From Hymenobacter yonginensis (GTDB lineage Bacteria > Bacteroidota > Bacteroidia > Cytophagales > Hymenobacteraceae): 64,000 nucleotides of DNA. The stretch is taken from contig NZ_CP115396.1 of assembly GCF_027625995.1 (NCBI RefSeq), forward strand, positions 4,588,501 through 4,652,500, in the 5' to 3' direction. Below the pieces are notes generated by a model. It searched no databases and was not told the origin of the DNA. It worked only from the letters and a program-made list of their open reading frames with translations. A program made the translations under genes and the position numbers. Shown in pieces: positions 60,066 through 64,000 of this stretch (position 1 is its first letter; every line of letters starts with the position of its first letter).

Positions 60066-62000
60066 ATGATTGTCGAACCTGGTGCCCTGCTGGCGGAAAT
60101 CAACTCGCCCGACGACCTGAAAAAGCTCAGCCCCGACCAGTTGGTGCAGGTGAGCCAGGAGCTGCGGCAATTTATTGTGGACACCGTCTCGATTTACGGC
60201 GGCCATTTCGGGGCCTCACTCGGGGTGGTGGAGCTGTCGGTGGCGTTGCACTACGTGTTCAACACGCCCTACGACCAGTTGGTGTGGGACGTGGGACACC
60301 AGGCTTACGGCCACAAAATCCTCACCGGCCGCCGCGACCGGTTCCCGACGAATCGCCGCTACCACGGCATGTCGGGCTTTCCCAAGCGCAGCGAAAGTGA
60401 GTACGACGCCTTCGGGGTGGGCCACAGCAGCACCAGCATCGGGGCGGCGCTGGGCATGGCCGTGGCTTCCGACTATAAGAAGGAGTTCGACCGCCAGCAT
60501 ATTGCCGTGATTGGTGATGGCGCCATGACGGCCGGTATGGCCTTCGAGGCCCTGAACCACGCCGGCGTGGCCAACTCCAACCTGCTGGTCATCCTCAACG
60601 ACAACTGCATGAGCATCGACCCCAACGTGGGCGCGCTCAAGGAATACCTCACCGACATCACCACCTCCCGCACTTACAACAAGGTGCGCGACGAGCTGTG
60701 GAACGTGCTGGGCAAGCTCAGCAAGTTCGGCCCCAACCCCCAGCAGATTGCCCGCAAGGTGGAGTCGGCCATGAAGGCCACGCTGCTCAAGCAGAGCAAC
60801 CTGTTCGAGGCCCTAAACTTCCGCTACTTCGGCCCCGTGGACGGGCACGATGTGCAGCACCTGGCCACCATCCTGCAGGACCTCAAGAGCATTCCGGGCC
60901 CCAAAATCCTGCACTGCGTGACGGTGAAGGGCAAGGGCTATGCGCTGGCCGAGAAAGACCAGACCCTGTGGCACGCCCCCGGCCTGTTCGACAAGGTGAC
61001 GGGCGAAATCCACACCAAGACCTACGAGAAGCCCCAGCCGCCCAAGTACCAGGATGTGTTCGGGCACACCATCGTGGAGCTGGCCGAGCAGAACGACAAA
61101 ATCATGGGCGTGACGCCGGCCATGCCTTCGGGCTGCTCGCTGAACATCATGATGAAGGCCATGCCCGACCGCGCCTTCGACGTGGGCATTGCCGAGCAGC
61201 ACGCCGTGACCTTCTCGGCCGGCCTTGCCACGCAAGGGCTAGTGCCGTTCTGCAACATCTACTCCTCGTTCATGCAGCGCGCCTACGACCAGGTGCTGCA
61301 CGACGTGGCCCTGCAGAAGCTGCACGTGGTATTCTGCCTTGACCGCGCCGGTTTTGCCGGTGCCGACGGCCCTACCCACCACGGCTGCTACGACTTGGCC
61401 TACATGCGCTGCATCCCGAACATGGTGGTATCGGCCCCCATGAACGAGGAGGAGCTGCGCAACCTGATGTACACGGCCACCCTGCCCGAAAACGCCGGCC
61501 CGTTCAGCATCCGCTACCCCCGCGGCGAAGGCGTGATGCCGGAGTGGCGCAAGCCGCTGAAGAAAATTACCGTGGGCACTGGCCGCGTGGTGCGCGAGGG
61601 CGAAGGCGTGGCGGTGCTCAGCATCGGCCACATCGGCAACTACGCCGTGAAAGCCACCCAGCAGCTCGCCGCCGAAGGCCTCAACCCCGGCCACTACGAC
61701 ATGCGCTTCTGTAAGCCGCTGGACGAAGAAATGATGCACCACATCTGCCGCCAGTATAAGGCCCTCGTGACGGTGGAGGATGGCTGCCTGCCCGGCGGCT
61801 TCGGCACGGCCGTGCTGGAGTTCATGGCCGACCACGGCTATTCCCTGCCCGTGAAACGCCTCGGCATTCCGGACCGCATTGTAGAGCACGGCACCCAGGA
61901 CGAGCTCTACAAAGAGTGCGGCTTCGACGCCGCCGGTATTGCCGCCGCCCTGCGCGAGATGAGCGGGAAGGTGGTAGCCGCTGCGCCGGTGTTGGTGTAA
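60066..62000 (+). CDS. dxs: 1-deoxy-D-xylulose-5-phosphate synthase
   Basis: TPP-dependent first enzyme of the non-mevalonate isoprenoid pathway, condensing pyruvate and glyceraldehyde-3-phosphate. 644 residues. Motifs: YDQLVWDVGHQAYGHKIL, IAVIGDGAMTAGMAFEALNH, LNDNCMSIDPNVGALKEYL, then the central HVVFCLDRAGFAGADGPTHH, and the C-terminal EDGCLPGGFGTAVLEFM. The start is MIVEPGALLAEI at 60066. It is convergent with the histidine kinase, with a shared terminator. The rest of the pathway is not in the window. Confidence 0.96.
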   Translation: MIVEPGALLAEINSPDDLKKLSPDQLVQVSQELRQFIVDTVSIYGGHFGASLGVVELSVALHYVFNTPYDQLVWDVGHQAYGHKILTGRRDRFPTNRRYHGMSGFPKRSESEYDAFGVGHSSTSIGAALGMAVASDYKKEFDRQHIAVIGDGAMTAGMAFEALNHAGVANSNLLVILNDNCMSIDPNVGALKEYLTDITTSRTYNKVRDELWNVLGKLSKFGPNPQQIARKVESAMKATLLKQSNLFEALNFRYFGPVDGHDVQHLATILQDLKSIPGPKILHCVTVKGKGYALAEKDQTLWHAPGLFDKVTGEIHTKTYEKPQPPKYQDVFGHTIVELAEQNDKIMGVTPAMPSGCSLNIMMKAMPDRAFDVGIAEQHAVTFSAGLATQGLVPFCNIYSSFMQRAYDQVLHDVALQKLHVVFCLDRAGFAGADGPTHHGCYDLAYMRCIPNMVVSAPMNEEELRNLMYTATLPENAGPFSIRYPRGEGVMPEWRKPLKKITVGTGRVVREGEGVAVLSIGHIGNYAVKATQQLAAEGLNPGHYDMRFCKPLDEEMMHHICRQYKALVTVEDGCLPGGFGTAVLEFMADHGYSLPVKRLGIPDRIVEHGTQDELYKECGFDAAGIAAALREMSGKVVAAAPVLV

Positions 62001-62021
62001 TCCTCAACCGAATGAGCATAG

Positions 62022-62056
62022 AAAAGCCCCGCCGGATTCGTCCGGCGGGGCTTTTT
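62022..62056. terminator. Bidirectional terminator between dxs and the histidine kinase
   Basis: The stem AAAAGCCCCGCCGGA (62022-62036) pairs with TCCGGCGGGGCTTTTT (62041-62056) with a four-base loop. Confidence 0.9.
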
Positions 62057-62076
62057 CACTTAATGGGTTAGAGTGC

Positions 62077-64000
62077 CTACTCCAGTTCCGGCTGCAGCGT
62101 TTGCAGCTCCAGCTGCATCTGCCAGATCAGCTCCTGCAGCTGGGCTACCACCTGCTCGACCAGCTGCGGCAGGTGTTCCGCATCGAACGGGGTGCGCCAG
62201 GTATCGAGCTCGACAACCAGCGGCAGCAGGCGGTACACCTGCAGGTGGTCGAGGCTGGGCTTGAGCTTGTGTGCCGCCATGCGGATCTGTAGGATGTCCT
62301 GCTCGGCAATGGCCGTCCGTAGCTCCTCAACGGCTTCGCGGCAGCTTTCGATGAACGATTCCAGCATCAGGATGGTGAACGACACGTCGTTCTGCCCGAT
62401 CTGGCGCACGATGTCGAGGTTGTAGAGCGTGCCCGGGCCCGCCATAGTGGCCGCCGCCGCAGAGGGCAGCTCAACCGCCTCGGGCAGCTGCTCGCCCAGC
62501 GTCCAGAGGCAAAGTACTTTCAGCAGGTCGTCTTCCTGGAAAGGTTTGGCCAGGTAGTCGTTCATGCCGGCGTGCAGGCACTTTTCCCGCTCGCCTTTCA
62601 CGGCATTTGCCGTGAGGGCAATGATTGGGGTGCGCAGGCGCAGGTGCTGGCGCAGGTAGGCCGTGGCTTCCAGGCCATTCATCACGGGCATCTGCACGTC
62701 CATCAGCACGGCGTCGAAGGAGTAGTGGCGCGCCAGCTCCACAGCTTCGGCGCCGTTTTCGGCCTCCTGCACCTGCAGGCCGGCATTGTGCAGAAAGCCT
62801 TTCGCAATCTGGCGGTTGAAGTGGTTGTCTTCGACCAACAGCACCCGCTGGCCGCGCAGCTTCTCCCGGACACCGGCCGTGATGAGCGTTTTGCGCGGCA
62901 GGTCCTGGGTTGTGCCAATGGGCAGCCGCAGCCGGAACTGGCTGTTGGTGCCGCGGTGCTTCTGGCTATCGATGCTGATTTCGCCGCCCATCAATTGCAC
63001 AAGCTGCCGGCTGATGCTCAAACCCAGGCCGGTGCCGCCGAAGCGGCGCGTCACTGACGGATCTTCCTGGCTGAAGTCCTTGAAGATATCAACCAGATAC
63101 TCGGCATCGATGCCAATGCCGGTGTCGGCCACGGACCATTGCAGCTCTACGTGAGTATCGTCGGCGCAGGCCTGCGTGCACGTAATCGTGACGGAGCCTT
63201 TTTCGGTGAACTTGATGGAGTTGCCGGCTAGGTTGAGCAGCACCTGCGTGATGCGGTAGGGGTCGCCGAGCAATACGGCGGGCAGCCGCTCATCCAGCAC
63301 CACCCGAAACACAAGGCCTTTTTCCTCGGCCTTGAAGTGCAGACTTTTCTCCACCTGCAGCAGCAGCTCGGCCAGGCTGAAGCCGATCCGCTCAATATGC
63401 AGCTGACTGGCCCCGATTTTCGACAAGTCCAGAATGTCGTTGAGAATGACCAGTAGATTCTCGCCGGAGGTTTCGATGGCCTGCAGATAGGTGTGCTGCA
63501 CCGTGTCGAGCGGCGTCTTGGCCAGCAGCTGGCCCATGCCCAGAATGGCGTTCATGGGCGTGCGGATTTCGTGGCTCATGTTGGCCAGAAAAAGCTCCTT
63601 GGCCCGGGCCGAATCCTCGGCCTGCTCCTTGGCGGCCCGCAGATTGAGTTCCAGCGCTTTCTGGTGTGTGATGTCGAGCACGATGGCAATGCTGCCGTAC
63701 ACTTGGCGGTCTTCGTCGTAGAGCGGGGCCGCGCTTACCAGCAGCCACTTCAGCTCGCCGGCGCTGTCGGTGATGGAAATTTCATACGTCTCCGACTCGC
63801 CCCGCCGGCGCCGCTGGTCGCGCTGCCGCGCCTGGGCCACATCTTCGGGCGTCATCAGCCGGTCGATGGTGTGGTGCTCGTTGAAGGAGGCGCGGTCGTA
63901 GCCGGTGATGTCGCTGAACGCTTGGTTGACGAACAGCACGCGCCGGTCGAGGTCCATCTCCACCAGGCCCATGTTCATGTTCTCGATGATGCCCCGGTAC
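62077..64000 (-). CDS. Hybrid sensor histidine kinase (PAS-HisKA-HATPase-REC-HPt), N-end cut by window
   Basis: The 5' end is beyond base 64000; an internal ATG at 63978 begins MNMGLVEMDLDRRVLFVNQA in a PAS domain, but the frame is open upstream (YRGIIEN). The PAS is followed by a second PAS-associated part, HisKA with FLANMSHEIRTPMNAILGMG (phospho-His), HATPase with NLAGNSIKFTE and GGTGLGLSIS, a REC domain with VLLVEDNHFN and MDVQMPVMNG (phospho-Asp), and a C-terminal HPt with MAAHKLKPSL. Such a hybrid phosphorelay protein passes phosphate internally. No partner regulator is next to it. Signal unknown. Confidence 0.94.
   Translation of the reverse strand, partial: YRGIIENMNMGLVEMDLDRRVLFVNQAFSDITGYDRASFNEHHTIDRLMTPEDVAQARQRDQRRRRGESETYEISITDSAGELKWLLVSAAPLYDEDRQVYGSIAIVLDITHQKALELNLRAAKEQAEDSARAKELFLANMSHEIRTPMNAILGMGQLLAKTPLDTVQHTYLQAIETSGENLLVILNDILDLSKIGASQLHIERIGFSLAELLLQVEKSLHFKAEEKGLVFRVVLDERLPAVLLGDPYRITQVLLNLAGNSIKFTEKGSVTITCTQACADDTHVELQWSVADTGIGIDAEYLVDIFKDFSQEDPSVTRRFGGTGLGLSISRQLVQLMGGEISIDSQKHRGTNSQFRLRLPIGTTQDLPRKTLITAGVREKLRGQRVLLVEDNHFNRQIAKGFLHNAGLQVQEAENGAEAVELARHYSFDAVLMDVQMPVMNGLEATAYLRQHLRLRTPIIALTANAVKGEREKCLHAGMNDYLAKPFQEDDLLKVLCLWTLGEQLPEAVELPSAAAATMAGPGTLYNLDIVRQIGQNDVSFTILMLESFIESCREAVEELRTAIAEQDILQIRMAAHKLKPSLDHLQVYRLLPLVVELDTWRTPFDAEHLPQLVEQVVAQLQELIWQMQLELQTLQPELE

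Overview
The window looks like chromosomal DNA of a GC-rich Bacteroidota, most likely Hymenobacter or a close Hymenobacteraceae relative. The grounds are a GldB gliding lipoprotein, a large secreted protein ending in the gliding-motility/type IX sorting domain (CHU_C type B), a Bacteroidota-type small basic ribosomal-like protein, DUF4292, promoters of the Bacteroidota form TTG-N19-TAnnTTTG (usually TACCTTTG), and few Shine-Dalgarno sequences. Species is inferred. I see no prophage, insertion sequence, CRISPR array, tRNA or rRNA.

Layout. 1-11 kb: mutY (cut by the left edge), an HU protein, a TPR protein, an mS38-like peptide, RNase G/E, an outer-membrane barrel, gldB, a glycosyltransferase, nth, an ECF sigma factor with a small overlapping gene, and an MFS exporter. 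11-21 kb: two tandem alpha/beta hydrolases (one lacking its nucleophile), a DsbA/FrnE oxidoreductase, a LysM lytic transglycosylase, gatA, two tatA genes and a GAF-LytTR regulator. 21-29 kb: a minus-strand cluster of flippase, dut, sugar nucleotidyltransferase, TPR protein, DUF4292 lipoprotein and degenerate M23 (EnvC-like) protein, preceded by an enoyl-CoA hydratase. 29-41 kb: mscL, two small secreted proteins, rimP-nusA-infB, and the type IX cargo protein. 41-48 kb: an EEP-family protein, cysS, an M28 peptidase, a GNAT enzyme, an LD-carboxypeptidase and a secreted hydrolase. 48-53 kb: the methionine operon metY-metX-hom. 53-64 kb: LysM protein, lipoprotein, an erythromycin-esterase fusion protein, a radical SAM protein next to a nucleotidyltransferase-like protein, a flippase-like membrane protein, dxs, and a hybrid histidine kinase cut by the right edge.

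The most notable element is the leader of metY-metX-hom (minus strand, about 52.2-52.8 kb). In transcription order it has a TACCTTTG promoter, a SAM-I-type riboswitch, a small reading frame ending in seven cysteines out of nine residues, and a C-rich, G-poor stretch, before metY. It reads as a two-input control region sensing SAM by the riboswitch and cysteine supply by translation of the Cys run, and no listed protein gene explains it.

The intergenic spaces also carry several families of long, near-perfect palindromes (families A to D below), some of which contain the stop codons of neighbouring genes. They probably act as mRNA 3' ends and are scattered mobile or recombining repeats.
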